NCBI RefSeq assembly: GCF_014805625.2 | Contig: NW_023998416.1 | Coordinates: forward strand, 13,828,273 to 13,892,272 | Length of the DNA: 64,000 nucleotides | Source: Glossina fuscipes | Lineage: Eukaryota > Arthropoda > Insecta > Diptera > Glossinidae | Direction: 5' to 3' | Part shown: piece after piece, positions 27,157 to 40,077 of the stretch | Numbering within the stretch: position 1 is the stretch's first letter | Layout: each line of letters begins with the position of its first letter | Notes under the pieces: generated by a model | Databases searched by the model: none | Told to the model about the DNA's origin: nothing | What the model saw: the letters and a program-made list of their open reading frames with translations, nothing else | Translations under genes and position numbers: made by a program

Positions 27157-28190
27157 GCAAGTTTCTATCTACAACTTCTATGTATAGCTTTGCTTATAAC
27201 TTGTACTTGTTCACACTGTAATTGTTATACATAAAAATTCTTTATTTACGGGTTCAAGTTGTTATGTTCAAGAAATTTGTGTTATATAAAATTTTATGAA
27301 CTAGAATTATAATCGCTCGCCGTTACAATAAATTATTAAGTTTAACAAGTTAGTAGTTTGTAAGCGTTGTCTATAAAAATTGCTTTGACATTTATTTAGA
27401 AGGAATCGAATCGTTTTACCAATTTAATCAACGATTGCAACAAAAAATTATACGCATGTGTAAGAGCAAAAAGTTGTAATTATATCGACAAGTTGACAGA
27501 CAGCAACTTACGACGACGAGAAGTTTTCACAATTTATAATTTCTTAACAGAAAGTTAGTTGTTAATGAATATATGTAAATACTATCCCCATGGATACGAA
27601 ACAAGAAAAAACAAGATTTCTTTTTAGGCTTAAATGGCGGGCAAGCGTCAGTTGCTATCAGTAGCTGGTGCTGGTGCTGGTGCTGCTGCTACTGTCACAT
27701 TGCGGCGTCTCTTGCAAACTCCAAGCTATGCTTGTCAATCAACACTTGTTATTATGATTTGATTATTATCAAATCACCCGGCACTGTTAGCAGAGATCAA
27801 TGATGATTTAAACCAAAGCCTGCAATTACTATCAAATGCCAAGCAGATAAAAATTTATCTCTCACAACAATAAAAGCCTGTTACAAAAGGAAATAGAAAA
27901 TCAACTGTAATGTGTGTATGTTCGTTGCTTGAATTCATCAATTATTATAGCGCTTTTCCGTTTGTGTTAAGATCTTTTATTTTCCTCAAAATATAACTTA
28001 AATGTCTCGATAGTTTTGTAAAAGAATAAAAGAAAAAAATATAAAAAAAACGAGGGCACATACACATAATATTTATAGGGTGCTTTTCAAATCATAAAAA
28101 GGGCCCTTTTTTTTCTTTTTTTTTTTTTTAAGCAAGGCAAGGTGACAACATCTTATCTTAGACATCGCTATCGACACCAACTGTCACCAT

Positions 28191-28210
28191 GACTACTACT
28201 ACTACTACTA
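28191..28210. repeat. (ACT)n microsatellite
   Basis: GACTACTACTACTACTACTA, six perfect ACT units. Confidence 0.9.
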
Positions 28211-30019
28211 GCATTTTTCCAGCCAGCTTGATTTTTCTTACATCCCATGCATGCATGCAGACTAAATCAATTTTTTCCTAAAAAGAAAAAAAAAAAAAAA
28301 AAATCTCAAGAGATAAACTGCGTGTGGAAAACGTATGCAGATGCATATTTATTTTATCTGCATAATTTTGTGGTTTCTATGTTAGATGAACGACATTATT
28401 TGTTTGTATGCCAAACCAAGTCAAGTCATGATTAAAAGAGTCTACACTACAAAACAACGCTCTATTCAATGCTTGGCTGGAAGTTTTTGTCTCATTGCTT
28501 AGTAGCGCGGCTTGGTATATATATAATCTCTTGTATATGTATGTATTGTCAATTATCTTAGCGTATGTATATATGAATAGCAACGTAAATAGTAACGTTT
28601 TAAAATCAAACACTGCTTCCTTCAGAGGAATGGAAAATGGGAAGAGAAAAGTCAAGTCAAGCAATTCATGACAAACACCAATGATTACAACGGTTACGAA
28701 GACAACGATGACGATATTTAAGCGATAGAGGATAATGAAGTTTTTAGATAATATAATGATAATGATGATGAAGTGGCGGTGGTGTTGTTGACGCGCATAC
28801 CAGCACTTTCAATATGCTTAACACTAACATTAACTTTCATACTTCGCTGCCCGCCCCTTTCCCCTAGCTTTCCCTATAACTTTGTTTCCAGCTTTAACAC
28901 CAAAACATTAAAATGAAACACACGCTATTTGAAATCAATACTCCTATTAGTTTTTGTAGTGAACAAAAAAAAAAATAAAGAAACATTTCTTTTGTTGTTG
29001 TTGGATGAGATAAAAATCTGCATAATTTTACTTCCAACTTTATTGTTGGCACTAAGCCTTTTTTCTGGTTGTTGGTGTGTACTTTTTGATCTCTCTCATA
29101 AAAAAAAAAAAAATAAAAAAAAAAAGAAATAAAAATGAAAAGAGAAAAGAAAAAGCACATGCGCATACATGTGCCCATAGCTGGATATCTACACATAGCA
29201 AAACACCACTATGTCGTGTGTGTATTTTTTTTTTTTTCCATTTTTCGTTTTTCGTTTTTGTTGACAAGCAAGGCATGCCACTGCAATATCTGGCGAAAAC
29301 ATACAAGACTGCCTGCCGGTGCTTTAGTTTTGCCTTGCGACTGAATGTAAATTATTAAAAAAAAAAAAAAAAAAAAAAAAAAGGAAAAAAATGTTTATAT
29401 TACATTTCGTATAAATTCGTTGGTCCTAAATGAATTATGATGAATTTTTAATGCAAATTACCGCAATTAACTTGTCAAAGAAAATTAACAGAAATTATGC
29501 TAACGACCTTTTGTCTCACTTTGTTTTTTTTCTTTTTTTTTTTTTTTTGCTTTTTGTTTAATTTTCATTAAAAACACTTTTAATAACTTGTGATCATGTT
29601 TGAGTTACTTCTAGCGAAAAAAGAATGTTGAAGTTTTACTCGGAGAGTTGATTTCGTTGACACCGGGTTTTTTTATATTTCTCGTATCATATCACTGTAA
29701 GGCATATTGACTTTAGTTAGTTATATACTTTTCTATCCATCAGTCCACTGAGAACGAAAAAAATAAAAGTGAAAGTCATAACCGAACACAAAACCAACAG
29801 CTGTCCCTATCGTCTCCGTCACTTGCTTAATCTGCCTACACTTGAATGTGACGCTTTAAGATTTAATTGAAGCGAAATAGTTTCTTCAGTCTCCTGTCGA
29901 GGATCAACAGCCAGAGAGGCATATAATACGGTAAAGTGTGTTAAGGTGTAGAAAAACCGTTTAGGATCCAGAAGCCTCTTTGGATTCCCAACATTATTTC
30001 AAAATATTTAATGTTTTTT

Positions 30020-30260
30020 ATACCCCACGCCACTTGGGTTGGAAAGGTGTATTACCACTCGGATCATCTCTGAATCGATTCAAGCTTGTTTGTCCGTCTG
30101 TCCACCTTGTTTTCTAGTTCTCACAGCACGACAATCGGCAATTCTTGAGATATTTTGAGGACATACGGTGGTTTACTTATATTTTTTGGCCCAAGGACGC
30201 ATCACTTTTCGACTACTTCCCATATAAATACCTTACTTTAAAAAGTTGTTGTTTCAATAC
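30020..30260 (+). repeat. Dispersed repeat family C, copy 2
   Basis: Starts with TATACCCCACGCCACTTGGG and continues with TTGTTTGTCCGTCTGTCCACC, TTGTTTTCTAG, ACATACGGTGG, TTTTTTGGCCCAAG and CTACTTCCCATATAA. It is longer than the copy at 2390 and preserves the TATACCC edge. No open frame. Confidence 0.55.
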
Positions 30261-33200
30261 GCGTAGGGTGATGTAGATTATTTAAAATTATTTTTCTTTT
30301 TTAAAACCAATTTTAATTTTTCCCTTTTTACATCCATCGTCGAAGAAAGAGGGTACATACATTTTGTCGAAACGTTGGCAACATTCCGAAACTTCAATAG
30401 CCCGAATCAAATTTTCAATCAACTTAGACAGGCCCGTTTATTCGTCTGCTTTGGTAAATTTATTGAAAGTTCTTGCACGCTGACTGCTATCGAAAATGAA
30501 TCATATTGACTTAGGCTGTCGTCAGTAAGTCGCAAAAAGTCAATCAAAATTCAGTATCTTTGCTTTCTCTCTACACACTACAAGAAATAGAAGGATAACA
30601 ATTTTCACGAATATTCTATGGGTAATAAGAGAATAGATAAGTTTTTCTTTTGACGAGTGTTGCAGGCTGCAGGTTTATGAGCCCTCTGCAAAATATTTAA
30701 ACTGTGCAACTATTTCTGGATTTTTCCAGTTTTCATAAGCTGTAGTTACAAAATCAGAAGTGAAATGACATATCACTTGTAAGTAAAAGTAAAGCATTAG
30801 CTACGCTCATCCGACATTACAATTTTTCCTTATTTTTTTGCTTTTCCTTTTTTAAAGGTAAACTTGATGGCGATATAAAAGATTCGGTTACACGGGAATA
30901 TAATTTTTTTTTACTTGTGTTTTATTTAATCCTATTGCGCCAGAGCTTTTTAAATCTTCTTAAAAGAAATTATAACTATTTATAATTTCACAGTTGAAAC
31001 ATAAAGTCATTTCTTCAATAAACAATGATTATGAATGAATAATTTGAGAAAAAAAAAGTTATGTATATACATACATACAAAATAATATCATTAAACCAGT
31101 TGATTTACTTTCAGCCGTACAGCCATCAAAGTAAAAACACACCCTCTAAACGGTCTCTAAAACCTAAGCATTTCTTGCATGAAAACCGAAATTCAATTAA
31201 AATATTTAATACTACACCCAAATATGTAAATTGACAACTTTGAACATTGCCACAGTCTGTATTATATATGTTGTAGGTGTTGATTAAATGATTTACAACC
31301 AGCAGAAATATATACGTTAGTAATGAATGACAGACATGAGGTAAGGCAGTTGTGTTAATAATTTGACTAAATAATTCGCAATATACAAACATGTATGAAA
31401 AATGTAATCGACTGCAATCGATCGAATGCCCTACACCATCCCAAAAAAAAAAAAAGAGAAAAAAAGCCGAAGGAGTGAAATACCGTTGCTTTATAATAAT
31501 GATGATGCGGCGGGTTTCTCCAAAGCTCACCACCTAAGTTTGTATACCCTATGGATATGCCGTAGGTGGAGCTGATGCTTCCAATTTATGTTTGCTAATT
31601 GATGGTCATCCATATGCGTGGAATTTTTATCATTCTATCTCACTTTATGTTGTACTATGGATGCTTCCTTTGACCAATTTAATGCATTTTTAAATTTTTC
31701 CGGCTGAGAATGTGTTTGCCACAGACAGATAACGCGGATGGCTTAGATCCGCTCAGGATATGATGCTGACCAAGGACACTCTTGAGTGAGGCTATAGTTT
31801 TCTCCTGGCTGTTTCACGTATTTTGACAAAATAAATATACTTCTGTCCCTTCGAGCTTGAGTATAAAGAAAACAAAATTATATTCTTAATTTTAAAGCCA
31901 TAATTTCCCAAAAAAAATAAGTACGCTCTGTTGCCAATTTACAGATGCCACGACCAAAAACTAGTGGCCTTTCGAGACACACAATTCATCGAACCGTATT
32001 TCTACACATTCATTAGAAATGAACCGCTGCTCAGCAATTATGTGCCAGACCGCAGCAAGTAAGAACGGAGCAAAGTCTAGTGAGTAAAAGGCGTGGGCCC
32101 GTAGTGTCCAGTTTAGTGCTTTCGACATATCGTAAAGAAAAGACGTTTTAGGTGGTGTTGTTGGTAGCGAGTGATATTAATCTTTTCATCAGACTTAATT
32201 GGTCAATAACAGGCCACACTCTTTTGGTGAAACACAATATATTGTCTTCCTGCCAAAGCGGTACGGTCTCGCAGTCCATGTGGATGACACATTTGGATCG
32301 ATATATGCGTTATTACGCCTGAGATTCTCAAAACATATTCACTTTTCATACCTCGTTACGAAGAAGACTTTCTTTTTTATCATTCGGGGAAAGGCAAAAT
32401 GCTGCCCGCTAATGATTGTTATATGGCAAAAAACTCGACGGATTTGTCTTTTTGCGTTGCGATATATGCAGACGTTACGGATGCTTATTGTTGCCAAATG
32501 TCCATATAATATATATATATATATATATGTACAAAAACCATTTCAGGTGTTAGGCAAAAATTTTGGTCTTTTATTTATATATCTGATATATATGGATTTG
32601 TTACATATTTGCAATCCATCAAATGGTGCTTCGAGTGTTCGGCAAGTAGGACACTTTCTTGATTGTTAGCGTACAAAGCAGAATTATCTTACATATCTTT
32701 GTCTGGCATCGTTGCCTAATCAATTTGGAATTTAGGAATTGAGGATGATCTGCGTATATCGTTTACAAAATCAACTGCAGTGACTGCGTTTGATAAGACT
32801 ATCCAGACAATAAGGATGCACACCGATCTACATCATTTTGTTTCAGAAATTTATATGTGATTGCGATAAGCACTTCTCATCGCGATTATCTTTGAGTGCG
32901 TTAACTCCCGCCCAGTATTTAACTTTCGTCTGGGACTTGTCATTGAGCTCAATATTTGCGAATATATTTTCCTTTCTAAACTTTGTAAGCTGATTGGCAA
33001 CATAGTAATAATTAAGTCTTATCTTTCTAACGTTGGAAGTGAAAGCACTTACTTGATGAGTACATAACGAACGGACGTAATGCAGTTTTCGCAAATTAGT
33101 CTAATTAGACAAGAAGCCCTCGACATGTGTATGGCAGACGCGTGTATTTGCTTTCGTAAATATGCTTGTTAGGTACAAGAAAAAAAAAAAAATATAGAAA

Positions 33201-36200
33201 TCGAATTATGTCACACATGCGACATTTAATTTTTTCATTTTCTTTAAACACAAACTACTAGAATAGTTGGCGTTTACAAATTGTTGAAGGTATTAATTAT
33301 TTGTGCTAGCAAAGCATACAATAATAGAAAAAGACATTATTGTGTCTACTATGGCGATTGAAACGTCAAATTCATGTACACGTTTTTCGTGCTTACTACA
33401 GAAACAGAGCATTCATGTGTTGTTGTATTTCCGTAAAAAAAACCTACGCTCTACTTTTATTTAATAAATAAAACCTACAGTTAAAAAACCTTCAAGTGAT
33501 TAATTTTGAGCTAATGCTTTCTAATTTGTTCTCTTAAAACACGTTTAATGGAAGCAGATCAGATTGTTTCATTTTATTAAGAAGTAGAAGAAGAAGAGCA
33601 TTCGAGTAGAATTGGAATCCATAAAGAATCCTGCCAGCAGTTGATTATAATATGAGCTATTAAGTTATCGGGAACATTGAAGTTTATAGGTTTTCTGGTA
33701 ACAAGGATAGCAATAACGACCAGAGCAGCTACATAGTTATGGCCACAGCTAGAGAGGTCGACAAGTTTCTAGAAAGTTCCATTTTCACGCTTTTTCAGTT
33801 CTTTTACTTAAAATTTGCTTAAAACGTTTTTTCAGACGTACATTTAGTTCATGCATAAATGTTTTCTCTCTTTTTGTGAAAAAATAAATTCTCACATTAC
33901 CGCCGTGAGTGACTCGCATTCTAGGCGGACTTTTGTAAAAGTCCCAATTCTCCAAGTGTTTGCATCAATGTTTGCCGGATTGAATAGTTATTGAATAGTT
34001 ATTGTATATGAAATCTTTGTTCGAAACATAACAACACACACGCATGTTTAGATTTTCATATTTGTCGCGGTATTATTGGGATAACATTTTTTAGTCTATC
34101 CGCATTATGTTTGCGGAAGAAAAATTCTTCTTCTTTGTTTCGAGACAATGTTTGTAATTCTAAATACACAGAGAGTAAAGGAGTGAACCGTAGGCGATAG
34201 ATCATAATTGAATTTTTTTCTTTCTAAAAGAAAAAATGCTTTTTCCCTTTAGCTAAACGTGTAAACGACACCTATTGACTAAGGATAATATATATCTGAG
34301 AGATATGGATTAGTTTTATTTCTAATTTTTTAAATCTGATTGATTGATTGCATAACTTCCTTTTCACCAAAATTTATTTTATTAGGGGAAAACCATTGTA
34401 GAACATCTTGTATTCCTGGGCGAAAGATCGGATAAGAAGGGTAACTGCGGGTATGTATTGCAATCAGCTTTACATAATTAAGGGAGCTCTGTGGAGGACA
34501 AAACAAATGATAGCCGAATTGGTCATTCGTGGTCGCAGACTTAAATTTTACTTGTAGTGTAGTGAGTGTTCAACCGAGAAGTCATTTGCCAGTCACATCG
34601 ATTCCCTATTACTTCTTTTTTGCTCATTTCTTTCTAATCATCACGGCTTAACATGAGTCAAAAATAAGGTGCGGAGTCCACGCTGCATGCATCAAAAGAT
34701 ATTTTTCGGGTTCTATTTGCATTTTCTTCGAAGGATTTAAAGATTGAACTAACTACAAACAAATCCAGGACTTAATCGATTAATTACTTTTATTTTTATG
34801 GAATGCACTCCGTGTGTATGAGGCTTATAATTATTTATATATAGTAAAATTTTTTTTACTGAAATGAACGATAAATTATTTCTCTAAGTGTTTTTATAGT
34901 CGATTTATTTATACTTGAATAAAAAGTATCTGTCGGTTATATGATATTTTTGCGGTCATTTCTTACGACGAAGATGACGAAGGAAGGAAAAAATCTTAGT
35001 CTGGTATTATTAACTTTTACCGTTAATGTTTTTCAGATGCTTGGATTCCATGCTAATAGCGAGCAATGCTGCGATGTGATAATAATCATAAAATGAAAAT
35101 CATTGTATGTTATATAGTAAATCAACATGAGCTTGAAAAGTCGATAGTTCAACTATTTGATAGGTTTAATGTCTTCAATGCTCTGACATGTTTGCGTGTT
35201 TTAAATATTTTTTTTTTTTTTTACAAAAACCATTGACGACGAGGAGAGAAGAGTGTGAAATGTAGAAAAAAGCTAACTATTAGTGTTCTTTAGTTTTATC
35301 GATACGTAAAGACATAAGAAATTATGGTTCACTCAAAAGAAAACGATGATAGACAAGCAAGTAAAAAAGAAAAATAAGCAGACTCTAACTGACATATCCT
35401 GGATATATGTATATAAACAAAAAAATCCAAGTAACGGATATATCAAGAAGTTAAGAAAGAAAGAAATTATTTACTTTATCGTACTTCAGGATTTCAAAGC
35501 AGAATGAGCCGCCATGCAAAAAGTGGAAACTTGTGGTGGCAGAAAAAAAATAATTTTCTGTACTTGTTTGGCTACGCCATGCTTGAAGAGTCAGTAAATG
35601 ATTCAACTAGTGAGAATGTTGTGTGAGCGAACTTAGGATGTAATATCATATCAATCAATAAGTTCATAGGATGGGATGCAGATGTAGAATGAATCCGTAT
35701 GATTTTCAAAACCTTGAAACGAAATATGTCAAAGGTATCCTACGAACTTATTCATGGGTCATGTGTTATACATTTTAGGTGATCAGCAACTTTGCTTTCA
35801 ACATTTAAATGTCGAGGATTTCATATCTACAAATAACATAATTTACTTTTGTGTCCTTGCGCTAACTGTTTTAAATTAGGCTGGAAACTTCTCTCCCGAC
35901 CTGTCTCTTTCCAATTATCATAGGTTCAATACGATGCAGTCATATTAAGCAGATCAGTGGTTTTGCAAAGTTGAAGATGTGCGAAAATGGATGGCTGATG
36001 GCTATTTCGCCTCGAAACTACGAAGTTCCTACAGTGTGGCCATTTGCAAGCTACCCAGCAAGAGGCAAAAACTAAAGAAGGCAGAAGTTGCTGGCAAATA
36101 GTTTCCTTATGCCATCTGCAGTTTCCTAATGAAATTGTTTTCAGATGTTCGACGTAAAGCAAAAACTTTGAATGACTTAGTTTCGGCATTTATCTGGCCA

Positions 36201-36726
36201 TCTCTGACTACTTGCTCTTTATCCAGGATAGAGAACAAGCTTGACGAGCTCCATGGTCTCAGCTATGAATTTAAAAACGTAGAAGCAAACTGCCGCAAGC
36301 GTTTTAATCAACCCTCGTATGTATCCGCACATGCAAGTAGACTATTGCTAATTAAGCGATAAAGAAAAGTCTACTAAAAAACCATTTATCGATACCAGCA
36401 GAAGTTTGAATATATATTTTTAGCATATTCATAAAATTTATTTCATTTTTTGCAAATAATTTTTTTGTCGGGAAAAATGCAAAAAGAAAGTTACATATGC
36501 GACGAGAGATATTTTGCGACTGTATAGAAAAATTTAAACCATAAATAAACCACATTATGAGACAATTATCATAAATAAACAACAAGGTTTTTTATCGAAA
36601 GCCAATAGGCATTATAAGCTATATAAATAAACAAATGCTGATAGTTAGAAACGCATGTTCAGCAACTATTCGTATCTAATGGCTAAAGCATTTCCTTGTT
36701 AACACAAGTTTTCCTTTTCTTACACT

Positions 36727-36732
36727 TTTATT

Positions 36733-36763
<31 letters not shown>

Positions 36764-36770
36764 TTATTAT
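36727..36770. repeat. (TTA)n microsatellite
   Basis: About 44 nt of TTA units with one ATTTTTA interruption. Confidence 0.95.
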
Positions 36771-37964
36771 TTTTCTTTCCATCACAAACCAATTTATTGG
36801 CTTTTTCTTTAATTAACCAACGATTAGCATACGACAAAAAACATTATTTAGAAAACGAAAAACAAGTGAGAATGCTACCAGGAAGTTAGACTTGGCAGAC
36901 AAATTCCCTACCTTTTTTTTATAACAACTAAGAGAAGATTTCAAACGAGCAATTAAACATTTGATATACTCTGACCTTCTTTGAAAGAATTCATGTATTG
37001 TTAAGCAGTACATGATTTTAATTAAAACTTTGAAAAATTGTTTATGGTAAGTTGTACTGAAAATCTCATCTTTGTTTTAAATAAAAATACTGTTCTATAA
37101 AAACAGGAAGATTCTAAAAATATTGCCCGATATAGGACATGAGGTACATTATATCTACAGCTTCGATGGGCTGACAGAAAGGGCTCTCACAAGTGGGAAG
37201 AAATATGAGTGTGAGGTGTATTTTAAAGTTCTGGGCCACAGAATCTGCAAAAAATAACATCCACAAAGTGCTAACACTATTCAAAGGAAATCTTTGACGT
37301 CCCACGTGAACTCGTTGTTGCAGAAGCAAGCTAAAGCTTTAGTAGTTTTTTCATGTGAATAGTGAAATAGGTGCGTCCTCATTTTTGGAAAATCGTATTT
37401 CTTGAGGAAGAATTTAGTTTAGGCATCTTGTAGATATATGCGCTTAATGAGCTCTATGTGTCATTTGCACTACAGTAGAGTACACAAAATAAATTGTGAA
37501 TGAAAGAAAATACGAGGGAAAATTGCAAAGATATGTATATAGGCACTTTGGCCAAAAGATATATGAAAATTGGTAGAGAATAAATAAGTTTTTTCGTTCT
37601 TCGCTATTTTCTTAGCTTCGGAAGCTACCGTTTAGAAAGATGGCATTTCTTTGCAATGGACGATAGTAGAGGATGATGGTTGTTGGTGGGTATGGCTTTA
37701 TGGCCTCATGAAAAGAAAAATATGAATATAAAAAAAACAGGTTTGACACAAACTTGAACACATGCTGTTTGTCTGCCTGCCGGCCTAACTGGCTGATTGG
37801 TTCAGCTTCCTTGCCTCCTAATAATCCAACAGAATAAATAAATATTTTTTTTTTTGTTTTTTTTTTTTATTCAAATTTCTTTGTTGATCACAAACGTAGT
37901 CATCAGATAAATAGCTCATGATCTTTTTAAATACATTGTGCACACACAAACATACTTAAATATA

Positions 37965-37983
37965 AACACACACGCGCGCGCGC
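37965..37983. repeat. CACACA/CGCGCG alternating purine-pyrimidine tract
   Basis: AAACACACACGCGCGCGCGC. The alternating (CA)(CG) run is of the kind that favours Z-DNA. A perfect (CA)n tract lies at 38137-38159. Confidence 0.85.
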
Positions 37984-38136
37984 TAATCATACACAAACAG
38001 ATATTTTTATGATCGTTATGACAATTAGAAATTTTTCAACACAAATTTATAACTTGTTGCTCGTTTATTGAAATTCTTATGTTTTCTTTTACTATCTAAA
38101 ACGTTAAAGATGACAAAAAAAACACTTGTAGGAAAG

Positions 38137-38159
38137 ACACACACACACACACACACACA
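38137..38159. repeat. (CA)n microsatellite
   Basis: Eleven CA units preceded by GGAAAGA. Confidence 0.95.
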
Positions 38160-39996
38160 TTGGTATTATCAAACGAAAATATAACACAAACAGGCTTTGC
38201 TGGTAGAACCGAAAATCGACCATAAAAATAGCAATTGTCAGCATCATAATAATAAAAATTTGATACTTATCGCCGGTTTGGTCTGGCGCTGCTCACATCT
38301 AAAACAAATAATGCCGTTTTTTACCCCAGAAAAAAAAAAATGTATATATATATGTAGCAAAAATAAAGCGCCAAAGCGCACTTGTTACGTTACCACTTTA
38401 AAATTTACGAAGAGGGACGAAGAAAAGCTAATAAATTACATTGAGACTGAGGAGGTAAACCACAACATCTAAATACAATTAAAACAACAAGGCAAAAAAT
38501 TATAGAAAAAACAAAATATTTCGCGTGCAGTTTAATAGCTCAGCGCAAACTAAAATTGAGAAGAGTTAATATCGCTAGAGGTGCTCTTAACTAAGTGAAG
38601 TTATTACCATGTAATTAGTCTCGAGTCTGCAGAATAAAACATAAACATTAAGCGCTATAAAATGTCCCTTGAATATAAATGTTACATACATTTGAATGAA
38701 GGATGAGAGAATATGTTACCACTTTTCTTAAAAAATATGTGTTCTTTCCTCCTTCCTTTGCAAAACCAATGTGGTGAATGTACCTGAATGTTAAGAGCAA
38801 ACTTCGTCTACTAGGAAATGCGATACTACCGTCTTAGCTAGTGGCAAATTTTTACGACCTGATGTATTGAGGAGGATGATAGCAAACATTTGGTAAATAT
38901 TTGGTTACTTTTGTAGCAACATGATAAGCAGCATCTTGGAGCCCATGCACTTTTTTTTCAGAAAATTTACTTGGCTGTCTTTTGCTGAAATATTTCATGT
39001 CGATAAAGTTGCTAAAGTTGCTACATTCACCACTTAACGGATAAGGGGCACATCGCGTGTCCAACACTAGAGAGCTTTGTTGCTAGATTCGCGACAGTCA
39101 CTGTTAGAAGTTTAAAACTTCATCTCGACGGCCGCATAGCTCAGTAGATCAGACTCGAAACTACCAACTCGTTGCTTGATATGCTTTCCTAGGTCATATT
39201 TGATCGGTGCGCACTGACTATCTAGTAGCTATAGTGAGCGCTTAGTTGGAAGATATACTAACGGGGCGAAGCAAACTCACTAGGTCGCGGTATCTTTTTC
39301 TCTCTTTTACTTAAATACTTTGATCTTCCTGTCGAAATATATGTATACTGTCCTCGAAAAGTTTATTGCGTTTGTTCGGGGTTTTTCATCTGTTACGCAA
39401 GAGACCCATTTGCTATTATATCTATTGTATCATCGAAATCGAACCATAGCTGATTCGAACAACTCCTGCGAGTGTCTTTGAAAGTCGGCTTTATACCTTT
39501 AACAAAGATTTCCGTAAACAACGCAATAGATGATAGTCGCATACCCTGAAAACTTCAGAGCCGCTTTACTGCCCCCAATTTTTGTCGAATCGTTATTTAT
39601 GTGCGAGGCCCTATGGAAAACGCGGTCTTTTCTTTTGGCTAATTCTAAATGCTTAAGCTTGTAATGGCTGTTCTTAGCCTGGGAATTTTTTTTTTTTTTT
39701 TAATTATCAATGGACCGTCAGTTTTCCTACAAATTTCTTTTTGTTTTACCTAATATAACTAATATATCAAGTCGCCCTAAATTGCGAACCGAACTGACTT
39801 TTCCCCCCCTCTCTAAAAATGCAAATGAATGTTAATGATATGTATCAGAGAGAGATATATTCGCTATATGCTGTAAGAATGATTTCTTGTTTTTATTTTA
39901 AAGCAGCAGCCCGGACTGTTGCTCTAGCCGAAGCCGAATTGTTTTTCATGAATTAGGAAAAAAAAAGATGTTTAATAAAATTTTTTTATATCTTAC

Positions 39997-40077
39997 CTTG
40001 GTGCGATAAAGGGGATTATTGAAGTCCCAATCAGGTGCCACAAATAAATAACCACATTTGGAAACTTTACGAGAAGC
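39997..40077 (-). CDS. osp: outspread internal exon, first half of PH-domain N-terminus (partial gene)
   Basis: An 81-nt exon of 27 codons, phase 0 at both ends. It is flanked on the minus strand by a pyrimidine-rich acceptor ending CTATTTCAG and by the donor GTAAGATA. It reads [12 protein letters not shown], then VAPDWDF, then NNPLYRTK. The pattern G-[YW]-L-x-x-APD...DF-x-NP-x-x-R matches the start (beta1-beta2) of the first PH domain of the p116Rip/MPRIP family, represented in flies by outspread. Family members bind actin and myosin phosphatase and act on the cytoskeleton; that role is inferred here from the family. The next exon in transcription order, at 1833-1768, continues the same domain without a gap, which fixes the frame and identity. 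Upstream coding exons were not found and probably lie beyond the right edge. Confidence 0.87.

Larger units (their letters stand above)
1834..39996 (-). other. osp: Very long outspread intron (38 kb) with repeats and transposon relics
   Basis: This interval lies between the donor at 39996 and the acceptor at 1834. It contains three mariner relics, one copy pair of a dispersed repeat, a duplicated membrane-like fragment, microsatellites and many poly-A/T runs, listed separately. GC-richer blocks without recognised homology lie at about 4670-5060, 6750-7020 and 20670-20960; they may be old retrotransposon pieces. In the stretches 3500-8090, 8350-12170, 21000-26500, 27200-30000, 30300-36000 and 36400-39990 I see nothing beyond simple repeats and short chance open frames. 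No complete nested gene such as Adh was recognised. Confidence 0.75.

Noticed and set aside
28894..29358. Overlapping open frames on both strands rich in Phe or Lys
   Set aside because: They are translations of poly-A/T-rich sequence; no gene features.
32199..32669. 156-codon plus-strand open frame
   Set aside because: No domain or splice context is evident, and the frame runs through a (TA)n tract coding Tyr-Ile repeats.
39124..39200. tRNA-like A-box (GCATAGCTCAGTAGATCAGA)
   Set aside because: No matching B-box (GGTTCGA-type), acceptor stem or cloverleaf could be built downstream.
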